DNA from: Pseudomonas sp. HS6
GTDB lineage: Bacteria > Pseudomonadota > Gammaproteobacteria > Pseudomonadales > Pseudomonadaceae
Direction of reading: 5' to 3'
NCBI RefSeq assembly: GCF_023375815.1
Contig: NZ_CP067412.1
Span: 496,001-560,000, forward strand
DNA length: 64,000 nt
Part shown: piece after piece, positions 40,231-49,184 of the stretch
Numbering within the stretch: the first letter of the stretch is position 1
Layout: the number at the start of each line of letters is the position of its first letter
Notes under the pieces: model-generated
Told to the model about the DNA's origin: nothing
Databases searched by the model: none
Seen by the model: only the letters and a program-made list of their open reading frames with translations
Translations under genes and position numbers: made by a program

Positions 40231-40324
40231 CTTGTGGGAGCCGGGCTTGCCCGCGATGCAGACGACTCGGTGCAACAGACAAACCGAGGTGATGCCATCG
40301 CTGGCAAGCCAGCTCCCACAAAGG
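40231..40324. repeat. REPIN between algF and algA
   Basis: Left arm TTGTGGGAGCCGGGCTTGCC, right arm GGCAAGCCAGCTCCCACA, inverted, inside the alginate operon. The transcript folds into a long hairpin here, which could reduce or stabilise upstream mRNA relative to algA. Confidence 0.9.
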
Positions 40325-40355
40325 CCTAACTAATCGAATTAATGGAGTAAACAAT

Positions 40356-41807
40356 ATGATTCCGGTGATCTTGTCAGGTGGTAGCGGCTCACGTCTTTGG
40401 CCGCTTTCGCGCAAGCAGTTTCCCAAGCAGTTCCTCGCCCTGACCGGCGAACACACGCTGTTCCAGCAAACCCTCGAGCGTCTGGTGTTCGAAGGCATGG
40501 ACACCCCGATCGTGGTCTGCAACAAGGATCACCGCTTCATCGTCAACGAACAGCTGAGCAACCGGAACCTGGAATGCCAGCGCATCCTGATGGAACCGTT
40601 CGGCCGCAACACCGCGCCGGCCGTGGCGCTGACCGCGATGATGCTGGTCAATGAAGGTCGCGACGAACTGATGCTGGTGCTGCCGGCGGACCACGTCCTC
40701 GAAGACCAGAAAGCCCTGCAACGTGCGCTGGCCTTGGCTACCGTCGCCGCCGAAAACGGCGAAATGGTGCTGTTCGGCGTGCCGGCCACCAAACCGGAAA
40801 CCGGTTACGGCTACATCAAGTCCACCGGCGATTCGCTGCTGCCGGAAGGCGTGAGCCGTGTCTCACACTTCGTGGAAAAACCCGACGTCAAACGTGCCAC
40901 CGAGTACGTCGAATCCGGCGGTTACTACTGGAACAGCGGCATGTTCCTGTTCCGCGCCAGCCGCTTCCTCGAAGAGCTGAAAAAGCACGATCCGGACATC
41001 TACGACACCTGCCTGCTGACCCTTGAACGCAGCGAGCAGGATAACGACACCATCACCTTCGACGAAGCCACTTTCGCCTGCTGCCCGGACAACTCCATCG
41101 ACTATTCCGTGATGGAAAAAACCCAACGCGCCTGCGTGGTGCCGCTGACCGCCGGCTGGAGCGATGTCGGTTGCTGGTCGTCGCTGTGGGAAGTCAACGA
41201 GAAAGACGCCAACGGCAACGTCAGCAAGGGCGACGTGGTGATCCAGGACAGCAAGAACTGCATGATCCACGGCAACGGCAAACTGGTGTCGGTGATCGGT
41301 CTGGAAAACATCGTGGTGGTCGAAACCAAGGACGCCATGATGATCGCCCACAAGGACAAGGTTCAGGGCGTCAAGCAGATGGTCAACACGCTCAACGAGC
41401 AAGGCCGCAGCGAAACCCAGAACCACTGCGAGGTCTACCGTCCGTGGGGCTCCTACGACTCGGTGGACATGGGCGGACGCTTCCAGGTCAAGCACATCTC
41501 GGTCAAGCCGGGTGCGTGCCTGTCGCTGCAGATGCACCACCACCGCGCCGAACACTGGATCGTGGTCAGCGGCACTGCCGAAGTGACCTGTGATGAAAAC
41601 GTGTTCCTGCTCTGCGAGAACCAGTCGACCTACATCCCGATCGCCTCGGTCCATCGCCTGCGCAACCCGGGCAAGATCCCGCTGGAAATCATCGAAGTGC
41701 AGTCCGGCAGCTATCTGGGTGAAGACGATATCGAGCGTTTCGAAGATATCTACGGTCGCTCCACCCCGATCGAACGCGGCGTGTCGGTGAAAACCATCGC
41801 GCAGTGA
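40356..41807 (+). CDS. algA: mannose-6-phosphate isomerase / GDP-mannose pyrophosphorylase
   Basis: 483 residues. N-terminal nucleotidyltransferase with GGSGSRLWPLSRKQFPKQFL at residues 7-26 (pyrophosphorylase signature) and VEKPD for sugar phosphate. The C-terminal type II phosphomannose-isomerase cupin has QMHHHRAEHW for metal binding. It supplies mannose-6-P and then GDP-mannose for AlgD. Last gene of the operon, followed by a large terminator. Confidence 0.96.
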   Translation: MIPVILSGGSGSRLWPLSRKQFPKQFLALTGEHTLFQQTLERLVFEGMDTPIVVCNKDHRFIVNEQLSNRNLECQRILMEPFGRNTAPAVALTAMMLVNEGRDELMLVLPADHVLEDQKALQRALALATVAAENGEMVLFGVPATKPETGYGYIKSTGDSLLPEGVSRVSHFVEKPDVKRATEYVESGGYYWNSGMFLFRASRFLEELKKHDPDIYDTCLLTLERSEQDNDTITFDEATFACCPDNSIDYSVMEKTQRACVVPLTAGWSDVGCWSSLWEVNEKDANGNVSKGDVVIQDSKNCMIHGNGKLVSVIGLENIVVVETKDAMMIAHKDKVQGVKQMVNTLNEQGRSETQNHCEVYRPWGSYDSVDMGGRFQVKHISVKPGACLSLQMHHHRAEHWIVVSGTAEVTCDENVFLLCENQSTYIPIASVHRLRNPGKIPLEIIEVQSGSYLGEDDIERFEDIYGRSTPIERGVSVKTIAQ

Positions 41808-41820
41808 TCGCCCGGCAATA

Positions 41821-41879
41821 AAAAGCCCCCGTCCAGCCCGCTGCGTCCCCTATCCGCAGCGGGTTGGGCGGGGGCTTTG
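41821..41879. terminator. large terminator after algA
   Basis: AAAGCCCCCG...CCCGCTGCG and CGCAGCGGG...CGGGGGCTTT form a very long stem of about 24 pairs with small interruptions. It lies between convergent algA and the RHS gene and can serve both. Confidence 0.88.
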
Positions 41880-41883
41880 ACAT

Positions 41884-44646
41884 TTACCCGCGAGACAATC
41901 TTCTGCTCGGACCAGATTGCATCTGCCCCGGGGGTGACGCGCGTCTTGTACGTACACGACTGGAAACCTGTGAAGTAAACGCTACCGCGTACAAGGTCCG
42001 GGCCAAAGCGCTAGGCGGATTGTGCCCTGACTCAGCCTGCGACGACGGTGATTCGGCAACCATGACAGGTCTCACCGGTTGCTCAAATGCTGTGCGTTGC
42101 GCAGTGAGCATCACGGCACCAGACTCCGGTGTCGCAGACAACATTCTGTGCTGGATGACAGTCGCAGATTCCGTCACCCTCATCGCATTGCCCATCGCCA
42201 TGCTCACAGCCCCGGCCACACGCACTGCCGGCCGATTGGAGCGAAACGCCGCCCTGCCCGCTCCGAGAAAACCGGAGGCCACGGTATCGCGCCTTACGGC
42301 CAATACTTGCGGATCCTCTATCGGGCTGTTGAACGCCACAGACAGCGGCCCCATGATGCGGCTTGTGGCCTGTTCGCCTATGACCGTGCTGATAGCGGCA
42401 GACATGATTTCACCTGAGTGATACAGCACCGCTCCCGAAGGCGAGGCGGTCTGGGTCCGTGCGGCGGCAATCACGTGTGCCTGATGGGTGTTGAGCAACC
42501 GCATATTGTCATTTGCGCTCAACGCTTCCAGAGCACGGGGAATTTCCCGTCGGTAGGCTTGCACGCTCGGGTCTTCACTGTGTTCAAAAAAATTGCGAAT
42601 CGGTTGCATGCCTGCGGCTTGCCAGCCCTCGATTTTTCCCTGTTGCGCCAGGTCGTGATAAACCTGATCGGGCGCTTGCGTCGATGACGTATTGTTGGGT
42701 GCCCGCCCATCGTTATCCACATAGACGACTGGACTGTTACGCATCGCCCGAAACCGGTGATGCCCATCGACTGCACCCGCAGGGTCAGGATTCAGCCAGC
42801 GCTGCCACCATGGAATGTAATAGCGAAATCCGTAGTAGCACAGCCCGCTGGCATCACGTTCCTTGCCTGAGTAACGAACGAATTTGTAGCTGAATTCGCC
42901 GTCCTGCCAGGCACTGGTGCCGAAAGGGTGAAACGTCTCGCGACTGATCAACGCGCCGTCATCGGCAGTTTCCAGACTGACCGACCCCAAGTGATCGACA
43001 TGTTGGTATCGATACCGATTGTTGACTCCCGAAGGCGGCGGACTCTCCCAATGCTGTACTTGAACTTTGTCGGTAATGATGACCTGCAACCGTTCTTCGG
43101 TTCCGTTGCTGGTGCGCAACTGCAGCCCGGGTAAATAGCGCACGTCGGCAATCAGGGTGCGGGCTCCAGTTTGCAAAGCGCGTATTTTGCGCACCCGCTG
43201 GCTGCTGCCATCGTAGAGATAGGTCTCTCTGTCATTGACACCGGAGGCGCGTTCGACCGGGCTGACCGATTGCAGTTGGTTGCGCAGGTTCCAGCTCAGC
43301 ATCCACCCCGGCTCCAGCGCCAGCAAGTTTCCTCTGCGATCGTAGACAGCTTCGATTTGCGCGTCGTCGGGAGGCACATCCTCGTAAAGCAAAGCGCGGT
43401 TGCTGTAACTCGCTGGTTGCAGTTTGCGCCCGTGGCTTTGTGAGCCGACATGAATCAGGTTGAGCAGGTTGCCACCGGGATCATATTCGTAAGTCTGCTG
43501 ATAGTTGCTGACCGCCCCCGGATCAATGCGCCCCATTGATTGCGGGCCCTGATTGACAGTGCCGCCTTCCCACCCGAACGCCTTGATCAACTGGTAAAGA
43601 CTGTCGTAGACAAAGCGGCTGACTGGCTCGATGCGCTGGTTGGCGAAGTAACGGATCGGCAGTGCCTTGTCTTCGATACTCAGGACATTGCCCATCCTGT
43701 CGTATTCATAGCTGAAGTGCTGCAGCACTCGAACGTGGGCATCTTCGGTCCAGAGGACCAGCAGGCGATCGTCTTCGGGGCGATAGGTCCGGGAGGTTTG
43801 CACACCGTTGCCGGCAGTTTCCTGCGTGGCATCGCCTTGTGCGTTGTAGCGAATGTCAGTAACCAGGATCTGCTCAGGCTCCCCCTTCAACTGCAAGCGG
43901 CGCTCGCGCAAGCGGCCATCGACGGTCAGCGCGAGTGTATGCCGGTTGTCTCGGGCATCCGTCTGTTCCAGCACATCCCCCAGCGCACCATGGCGCCACC
44001 GCGATGTCGCACCGACGCCAGGCTCCAGCAGCCGCAGGCGATCCGCCTCCTGCACCGGCCAGTCAGGTGTCAGCGGATCCAGAGTGAAGTGGCGGGTGTC
44101 TTCGGTGCACGGGCCGATGATTGCAAACGCGTTGAACAGCACGCTGCCGGCCGGATGGTCATGACGAATCAGCTGAACAAACTGGTTTCGCGACTGATCC
44201 CCGCTGCCGGGATGACCGTAGGTCAGGCGCTCGACACAACGCCGAGGCTCACCTGCCCCCTGTTCAAATATCGCGACGGGGCGCAGCAAATTGTCGTGCG
44301 TGATCTCGCGCTGCGTCTGACCGCTATCCCAACGGAACACCGTTTGTGTGGCGAGCCCCTTCAACTCGATTTGCGCACCGGCATCGACGCTGTCCGAACG
44401 AATCATCGAGGCGTCCAGAGCAAACACCTGCGTCAGGTTGGCCGGCGTCAGCGGGTCGCCGGCTTGTGACAGCCAAAGCCGCGGATCCCAGTGTTTCACC
44501 GCATTCCCTGCCGGATCGTGAAGAGTGCGGTTGATCCGGGGCTCGACGGGGGCACCCTCGACGGTTCGATAATGGTCGACCGTGCGAACCGACAATCCGC
44601 GCGGGTCGAACACAGACATCCTCGGCGTATTGGTATGCAAGCTCAT
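41884..44646 (-). CDS. RHS-repeat protein, TccC-like, with unrecognised C-terminal domain
   Basis: 920 residues. Many YD/RHS repeats (YEYDPGGNLLNLIHVGS, YDRRGNLLALEPG). The RHS-associated core SGLCYYGFRYYIPWWQRWLNPDPAG is near residue 600-625, ending at DNDGRAPN near 648. The final ~270 residues are a different, Ala/Ser/Arg-rich region that I do not recognise; in TccC and RHS proteins this part is the variable toxin. The N-terminus MSLHTNTPRMSVFDPRGLSV is typical of TccC-like orphans in Pseudomonas. No immunity gene follows; an alginate-operon terminator does. No TcA/TcB genes are in the window. An alternative start lies upstream at 44691 (MPEAKERR). Confidence 0.85.
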   Translation of the reverse strand: MSLHTNTPRMSVFDPRGLSVRTVDHYRTVEGAPVEPRINRTLHDPAGNAVKHWDPRLWLSQAGDPLTPANLTQVFALDASMIRSDSVDAGAQIELKGLATQTVFRWDSGQTQREITHDNLLRPVAIFEQGAGEPRRCVERLTYGHPGSGDQSRNQFVQLIRHDHPAGSVLFNAFAIIGPCTEDTRHFTLDPLTPDWPVQEADRLRLLEPGVGATSRWRHGALGDVLEQTDARDNRHTLALTVDGRLRERRLQLKGEPEQILVTDIRYNAQGDATQETAGNGVQTSRTYRPEDDRLLVLWTEDAHVRVLQHFSYEYDRMGNVLSIEDKALPIRYFANQRIEPVSRFVYDSLYQLIKAFGWEGGTVNQGPQSMGRIDPGAVSNYQQTYEYDPGGNLLNLIHVGSQSHGRKLQPASYSNRALLYEDVPPDDAQIEAVYDRRGNLLALEPGWMLSWNLRNQLQSVSPVERASGVNDRETYLYDGSSQRVRKIRALQTGARTLIADVRYLPGLQLRTSNGTEERLQVIITDKVQVQHWESPPPSGVNNRYRYQHVDHLGSVSLETADDGALISRETFHPFGTSAWQDGEFSYKFVRYSGKERDASGLCYYGFRYYIPWWQRWLNPDPAGAVDGHHRFRAMRNSPVVYVDNDGRAPNNTSSTQAPDQVYHDLAQQGKIEGWQAAGMQPIRNFFEHSEDPSVQAYRREIPRALEALSANDNMRLLNTHQAHVIAAARTQTASPSGAVLYHSGEIMSAAISTVIGEQATSRIMGPLSVAFNSPIEDPQVLAVRRDTVASGFLGAGRAAFRSNRPAVRVAGAVSMAMGNAMRVTESATVIQHRMLSATPESGAVMLTAQRTAFEQPVRPVMVAESPSSQAESGHNPPSALARTLYAVAFTSQVSSRVRTRRASPPGQMQSGPSRRLSRG

Positions 44647-44828
44647 GAAACGCGCTTCCCCGCGCGACCGGCGCTCTTTTGCCTCTGGCATCTGAGCAAG
44701 CTCAACGCTGGTTCGGCTACTGTCAGAAATTACAGTCCCGACGAACGGCGCCACCGATCAATCCGCGAATGTCCATTCCCGCGCCCCTTCGGTAGGATGG
44801 CACTCACAAGTTCAAGGAGCGTTCGAAC

Positions 44829-45293
44829 ATGTTCATCGGCGTCTTGCTGGTCATCACCTGGCTGATCCTGCTGTTGCGCTACCCGGCCAAGGCCTTGCCG
44901 GTGTCGATGGCCGCCGCTGTCGGCCTCGGGTTGGTGGCGATGTGGGTGGTGTGGCTGGACAACCGCGAGGTCAAGCAACTGGCACGCCTGGAGTTGCGCA
45001 TCACCTATGCACCTGAACAGTGCCCGGCGGATCGCCCGCTGCAACTGAAGATGAACAACGGCAACGACGTGCCGCTGACCGAGTTGCGCTGGCGCATTGC
45101 GGCGTACGCGCCGGGCGACACCGTGAACCTGGCCGACAATCAATACGCCGCCCCACGCTATCGCGGCCCCGGCGAATTGCAGGCCGGCGGCAACTGGGAA
45201 GACTGCCTGCCGATGCCGCCGTTGCGTTCCGGCTATCGCCCGCAAACCCTGGAGTTTCGCGCCGAGCGATTGCAGGGTAGTTTCTCCGACTGA
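44829..45293 (+). CDS. small membrane protein of unknown function
   Basis: 154 residues. Two hydrophobic segments at about residues 2-17 and 24-43, then a soluble ~110-residue domain with ITYAPEQCPADRPLQLKMNNGN and two cysteines (in EQCPAD and WEDCLP) that could form a disulfide. This points to an extracytoplasmic beta domain with Trp/Tyr-rich motifs. The family is not recognised. GGAG is 9 bases upstream. It is followed at 35 bp by the SDR gene and may be cotranscribed with it. Confidence 0.7.
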   Translation: MFIGVLLVITWLILLLRYPAKALPVSMAAAVGLGLVAMWVVWLDNREVKQLARLELRITYAPEQCPADRPLQLKMNNGNDVPLTELRWRIAAYAPGDTVNLADNQYAAPRYRGPGELQAGGNWEDCLPMPPLRSGYRPQTLEFRAERLQGSFSD

Positions 45294-45328
45294 TCCCCTC
45301 TCCCACTCTTTTGCACAAGGAATGCGCC

Positions 45329-46153
45329 ATGCCCGTTGCGTTGATTACCGGTTGTTCCAGCGGCATCGGCCGCGCCCTCGCCGATGCCTTCAAAAGCGCC
45401 GGCTACGAAGTCTGGGCCAGTGCGCGCAAGGCTGAAGATGTCGCGGCACTCGGTGCGGCCGGGTTCACGGCGGTGCAGCTCGACGTCAATGACAATGCAG
45501 CGCTGGAACAACTCGCCGAGCGAATCAACCAGCAACACGGCGGCCTCGATGTGCTGATCAACAATGCCGGTTACGGCGCCATGGGTCCGCTGCTCGATGG
45601 TGGTGTTCCGGCCATGCAGCGCCAGTTCGAAACCAACGTGTTCTCGATAGTCGGCGTGACCCGTGCGCTGTTCCCGGTGCTGCGCCGGGCGAAGGGATTG
45701 GTGGTGAATGTCGGCAGTGTTTCCGGGGTGCTGGTCACGCCATTTGCCGGGGCCTACTGCGCCTCGAAAGCGGCAGTGCATGCGTTGAGCGATGCGTTGC
45801 GCATGGAGCTGGCGCCATTCGGGATTCGCGTGCTGGAAGTGCAGCCGGGGGCGATTCAATCGAGCTTCGCCAAGAATGCCGGGCATGAGGCCGAACAACT
45901 GATCAACGAACAATCGCCGTGGTTTCCGTTGCGTGAAGGCATCCGGGCGCGGGCCAAGGCTTCGCAGGACAAACCGACCCCGGCCAGCGAATTTGCTGCG
46001 GAGTTGCTCAAGGCTGTGCAGCAGAGCAAACCGCCACGGCTGATCCGCATCGGCAATGGCAGCCGGGCTTTGCCGCTGTTGGCGACGTTGCTGCCGAAGG
46101 GCTTGCTGGAGTCGACGTTGATGAAGCGCTTCGGGTTGCGCGGGCAACTCTGA
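45329..46153 (+). CDS. short-chain dehydrogenase/reductase
   Basis: 274 residues, classical SDR: TGCSSGIGRAL cofactor motif at residues 7-17, NNAGYG, catalytic Ser in NVGSVSG and YxxxK as YCASK, then PGAIQSSF. NAD(P)H-dependent oxidoreductase; substrate unknown. The ATG at 45329 has AAGGA upstream; the frame's TTG at 45311 is not used. A REPIN follows the stop. Confidence 0.88.
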   Translation: MPVALITGCSSGIGRALADAFKSAGYEVWASARKAEDVAALGAAGFTAVQLDVNDNAALEQLAERINQQHGGLDVLINNAGYGAMGPLLDGGVPAMQRQFETNVFSIVGVTRALFPVLRRAKGLVVNVGSVSGVLVTPFAGAYCASKAAVHALSDALRMELAPFGIRVLEVQPGAIQSSFAKNAGHEAEQLINEQSPWFPLREGIRARAKASQDKPTPASEFAAELLKAVQQSKPPRLIRIGNGSRALPLLATLLPKGLLESTLMKRFGLRGQL

Positions 46154-46167
46154 GACCGAGTCGCTGC

Positions 46168-46260
46168 CATCGCGGGCAAGCCCGCTCCCACAGGTTCTTG
46201 TGCCGTACTGGATATCTGAGCACACCGCTAAACCTGTGGGAGCGTGGCTTGCCCGCGACG
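46168..46260. repeat. REPIN
   Basis: ATCGCGGGCAAGCCCGCTCCCACAG at the left (split: CGCGGGCAAG and CCCGCTCCCACAG) and CTGTGGGAGCGTGGCTTGCC at the right, inverted, between the convergent SDR and LysR genes. Confidence 0.9.
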
Positions 46261-46285
46261 GGGCCAGTGCAGACACCGCAGAGCA

Positions 46286-47173
46286 TCACTCCCAACCTTT
46301 CATGAAATCAATGAACGCCCGCACCTTCAGTGGCAGGTGCCGGGTGTCCGGGTACAGCGCGTACACGCCTTGCTGGGCGAAGCGGTAATCCGGCAGCAAA
46401 CGCTGTAATCGCCCGGCGTCCAGGTCTTCCTGAATCAGCCATTGCGGCAAAATCGCCACGCCTTGCCCGGTCAATGCAAAGGCACGCAGGGTCGCGGAGT
46501 TGTCGGCAACAATGGCGGTGGTTCCCGGTTTTGGCTGATAGAGATGCTCGGTGCCGGCGGGGTCGCTGACCGTCATTTCCGGCACTCGCCCATGCCCCAG
46601 CGTCGGCATCGATTCCAGCACCGCCAGCGTATCGACCGGTGCAAAATTCTCGACCAACCCCGGCGCTGCCACGGCAAACACCTCGAACTTCGACAACTGC
46701 ACCGCCCGCAGATTGGAGTCATGCATGCGCCCCAAGCGGATCGCCAGATCGAACCGTTCGGAAATCAGATCGGCATGGGTCGAAGACGTGGACAAGTGAA
46801 TATTCAACTGTGGCTGCTGTTGACGGAATACCTCCAGCGCCGGCACTACCTGAGCCAGGGCAAACTCCACGGTTGTGGTGATGCGCAGCGTGCCCTTGAG
46901 CTGCGAGTGTTCCGAGCGCGCCTCTTCGATCGCCAACCGCGCTTCGTCCAGCGTGCGCAGGCAGCGCCGGTAAAAACGTTCGCCGGCATCGGTCAGGGCC
47001 AGTTGCCGGGTGTTGCGGGTGAGCAAGGTGACACCCAACTCTTCCTCAAGACGTTTGAGGTTGAAGCTCACCACCGCGCGCGTCTGCCCCAGCGTGTCAG
47101 CGGCGGCGGTCAACGAGCCGGCCTCGACCACGGCCTTGAAGGTATCGAATCGGTCCAGGCTGACCATTTTCAT
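46286..47173 (-). CDS. LysR-family transcriptional regulator
   Basis: 295 residues. N-terminal winged HTH with FKAVVEAGSLTAAADTLGQTRAVVS and LEEELGVTLLTRNTRQLALT, then a type II periplasmic-binding-like effector domain. It is divergent from the MFS transporter at 47277, with 103 bp between, a standard arrangement for a LysR protein controlling its neighbour. The ATG at 47173 is preceded by GAGCGGG. The effector is unknown. Confidence 0.9.
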   Translation of the reverse strand: MKMVSLDRFDTFKAVVEAGSLTAAADTLGQTRAVVSFNLKRLEEELGVTLLTRNTRQLALTDAGERFYRRCLRTLDEARLAIEEARSEHSQLKGTLRITTTVEFALAQVVPALEVFRQQQPQLNIHLSTSSTHADLISERFDLAIRLGRMHDSNLRAVQLSKFEVFAVAAPGLVENFAPVDTLAVLESMPTLGHGRVPEMTVSDPAGTEHLYQPKPGTTAIVADNSATLRAFALTGQGVAILPQWLIQEDLDAGRLQRLLPDYRFAQQGVYALYPDTRHLPLKVRAFIDFMKGWE

Positions 47174-47276
47174 CCCGCTCACTGTCAAAATAATTTTGAC
47201 AAACTAGCAGCCAAACCAGCGTATTTCTATCGCCGCCAGCGCCCTACTCTGCACGCTTCATCATAGGGAAGCTGCC

Positions 47277-48647
47277 ATGGCCTATCGCTCGAAAGTCGCG
47301 CTGGTGTATCTGTTGGGGTTCGCCCTCGACCTGCTGAACATGTTTGCCGCCAGCATTGCCTACCCGGACATTGCCGCACAGCTGCACGCCTCGGTGACGC
47401 AACTGGCGTGGATCACCAACGCCTACATGCTCGGGCTGACACTGATCATTCCGATGAGCGTTTGGCTGGCTGCGCGGGTGGGTGAGCGGCGGCTGATCCT
47501 CGGTTCGTTGCTGGTGTTCGGGATCGCCTCCGGGCTCATCGCTCAGGCGAGCTCGATTGAAAGCCTGATCGGCTGGCGACTGCTGCAAGGGCTGGGTGGC
47601 GGGTTGTTGCTACCGGTCGGTCAGGCCTTGGCCTATAGAGAGTTTCCCGCGACACAACGCGCGCACTTCACGGGGGTGGTTTTGCTGGTGGCACTGATGG
47701 TGCCGGCCCTGTCGCCGGCGGCGGGCGGTTTGATTGTTGAAGCGTTGTCGTGGCGCTGGATTTTCTACCTGAACATGCCGGTGGCGCTTTTCGCTTTCGG
47801 ATTGGGCCTGTTCTGGCTGAAAGCGGATCAGCCAACGAGTGAGCGCCCGGCACTGGACGCACGCGGCCTGCTGCTGGCGGTGTCAGCCCTGAGTCTGTTG
47901 TTGATTGCCGTCAGCCTGGCGAGTGAACCCGCTACCCGCCACCTCGCGGGCGGTGTCCTGCTACTTAGCGCCGTGACCCTGTGGATATACCTGCGCGATG
48001 GCTGGCGCAAACCCGGGGCGGTCCTCGACCTGCAACTGATCAAGAACCCCTCGTTGCGACTGGCGATGCTGATCTACCTGTTTGTGCCCGGCATCTTCAC
48101 CGGCACCAACATGATTGCCGTGTTGTACCTGCACGACCTCGGTTTCGGCGCAGCGCACACCGGGGCGCTGATGCTCTCCTGGGCGGCGGCTTCGGGCGTG
48201 GCGATCATGCTGGGCAAACGCCGTTTCAACCGGGCCGGCCCCAAGCCATTGCTGATCGCCGGCATGCTGTTGCAATGCCTTGGCATCGTCGTGCTGATGC
48301 AGATCGACCAACCCGCCAGCGTCCCGTTGATCTTCGCCTACGCCCTGATGGGACTGGGTGGCAGTTTGTGCAGCGTCACCGCGCAGACGCTGGCGTTTGT
48401 CGGCATCACGCCGGGAAAAATGGGCCATTCCAGCGCGCTGTGGAATATCAATCGTCAGCTCGGTTTCTGCCTCGGTGCGGCGCTGCTCAGCTCACTGCTG
48501 GGCGCGTTGGGCGCCAACGGTTTCAAATACTGCTTTCTCGCCGCCGCTTTGCTCACGCTGTTGCCGATGGCCGCCGTGCTGCGTTTCGACTCATCGAACG
48601 TGCTCGCCCTTTTGCACTCACCTCACCTTCAGGAAAAATCCACATGA
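47277..48647 (+). CDS. MFS transporter, DHA2/EmrB-like
   Basis: 456 residues with about 14 membrane segments, and MFS motifs WITNAYMLGLTLIIPMSVWLAARVGERR in part, GWRLLQGLGGGLLLPVGQ (motif B) and PAAGGLIVEALSWRWIFYLN (motif C and D2). Proton-driven drug efflux is the family role. Its stop overlaps the following DUF4440-like gene. Probably regulated by the divergent LysR. Confidence 0.9.
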   Translation: MAYRSKVALVYLLGFALDLLNMFAASIAYPDIAAQLHASVTQLAWITNAYMLGLTLIIPMSVWLAARVGERRLILGSLLVFGIASGLIAQASSIESLIGWRLLQGLGGGLLLPVGQALAYREFPATQRAHFTGVVLLVALMVPALSPAAGGLIVEALSWRWIFYLNMPVALFAFGLGLFWLKADQPTSERPALDARGLLLAVSALSLLLIAVSLASEPATRHLAGGVLLLSAVTLWIYLRDGWRKPGAVLDLQLIKNPSLRLAMLIYLFVPGIFTGTNMIAVLYLHDLGFGAAHTGALMLSWAAASGVAIMLGKRRFNRAGPKPLLIAGMLLQCLGIVVLMQIDQPASVPLIFAYALMGLGGSLCSVTAQTLAFVGITPGKMGHSSALWNINRQLGFCLGAALLSSLLGALGANGFKYCFLAAALLTLLPMAAVLRFDSSNVLALLHSPHLQEKST

Positions 48648-49042
48648 CTGACTACGCCGACTATTTTGACGAAGTGATACAAGCCCACGAAGCCATCGAA
48701 CGATGGTTTGCCGTGGAGGAAGAAGAGGCCGCGCTGGAGCGATTGCTGACACGTTTTTCGCCCCGGTTTTCCATGGTGTCGCCGCTGGGGCGCGTGCTGG
48801 ATTTCGAGGCCTTGCGTGCGCTGTTTCAAATGGCGGGCGGGAAGAAGAAGGGATTCAGGATCGATCTCGGCGAGCTTTGTGGGATTGCCTTGCACGAAGG
48901 CGGTGCGACAGTGAGTTATCGCGAACAGCAGACCGATGCGAGCGGGTTGCACACGGATCGGCGTTCAACCGTAGTGTTTGAAAAAACCGAATCCGGACGG
49001 GTGATCTGGCGGCATCTGCACGAAACGTTTTGCAGCGAGTAG
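48644..49042 (+). CDS. NTF2-like/DUF4440-type small protein
   Basis: 132 residues. N-terminal helix TDYADYFDEVIQAHEAIERWFA, then an alpha+beta NTF2-like domain with FSPRFSMVSPLGRVLDFEAL and RVIWRHLHETF at the end. The ATG lies in the last codons of the MFS gene (ATGA), so the two are coupled. Function unknown; the coupling suggests a role tied to the exported compound. Confidence 0.75.
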   Translation: MTDYADYFDEVIQAHEAIERWFAVEEEEAALERLLTRFSPRFSMVSPLGRVLDFEALRALFQMAGGKKKGFRIDLGELCGIALHEGGATVSYREQQTDASGLHTDRRSTVVFEKTESGRVIWRHLHETFCSE

Positions 49043-49077
49043 AAGCTGAGTATTTGCTTGTAAACCGAGTCGCCTGC

Positions 49078-49167
49078 ATCGCGGGCAAGCCCGCTCCCAC
49101 AGGTATTGTGACGTGCCCAGGATGCCTGGACGCCGTGATACCTGTGGGAGCGAGCTTGCTCGCGAAT
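49078..49167. repeat. REPIN
   Basis: ATCGCGGGCAAG-CCCGCTCCCACAG at the left and CTGTGGGAGCGAGCTTGCTCGCGA-type arm at the right, inverted, between convergent genes. Confidence 0.9.
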
Positions 49168-49184
49168 AACTACAACGCGGTCTG

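Noticed and set aside
41864-42421. Plus-strand ORF under the RHS gene
   Set aside because: It starts in the algA terminator region, is antisense to the RHS 3' end and shows no domain.
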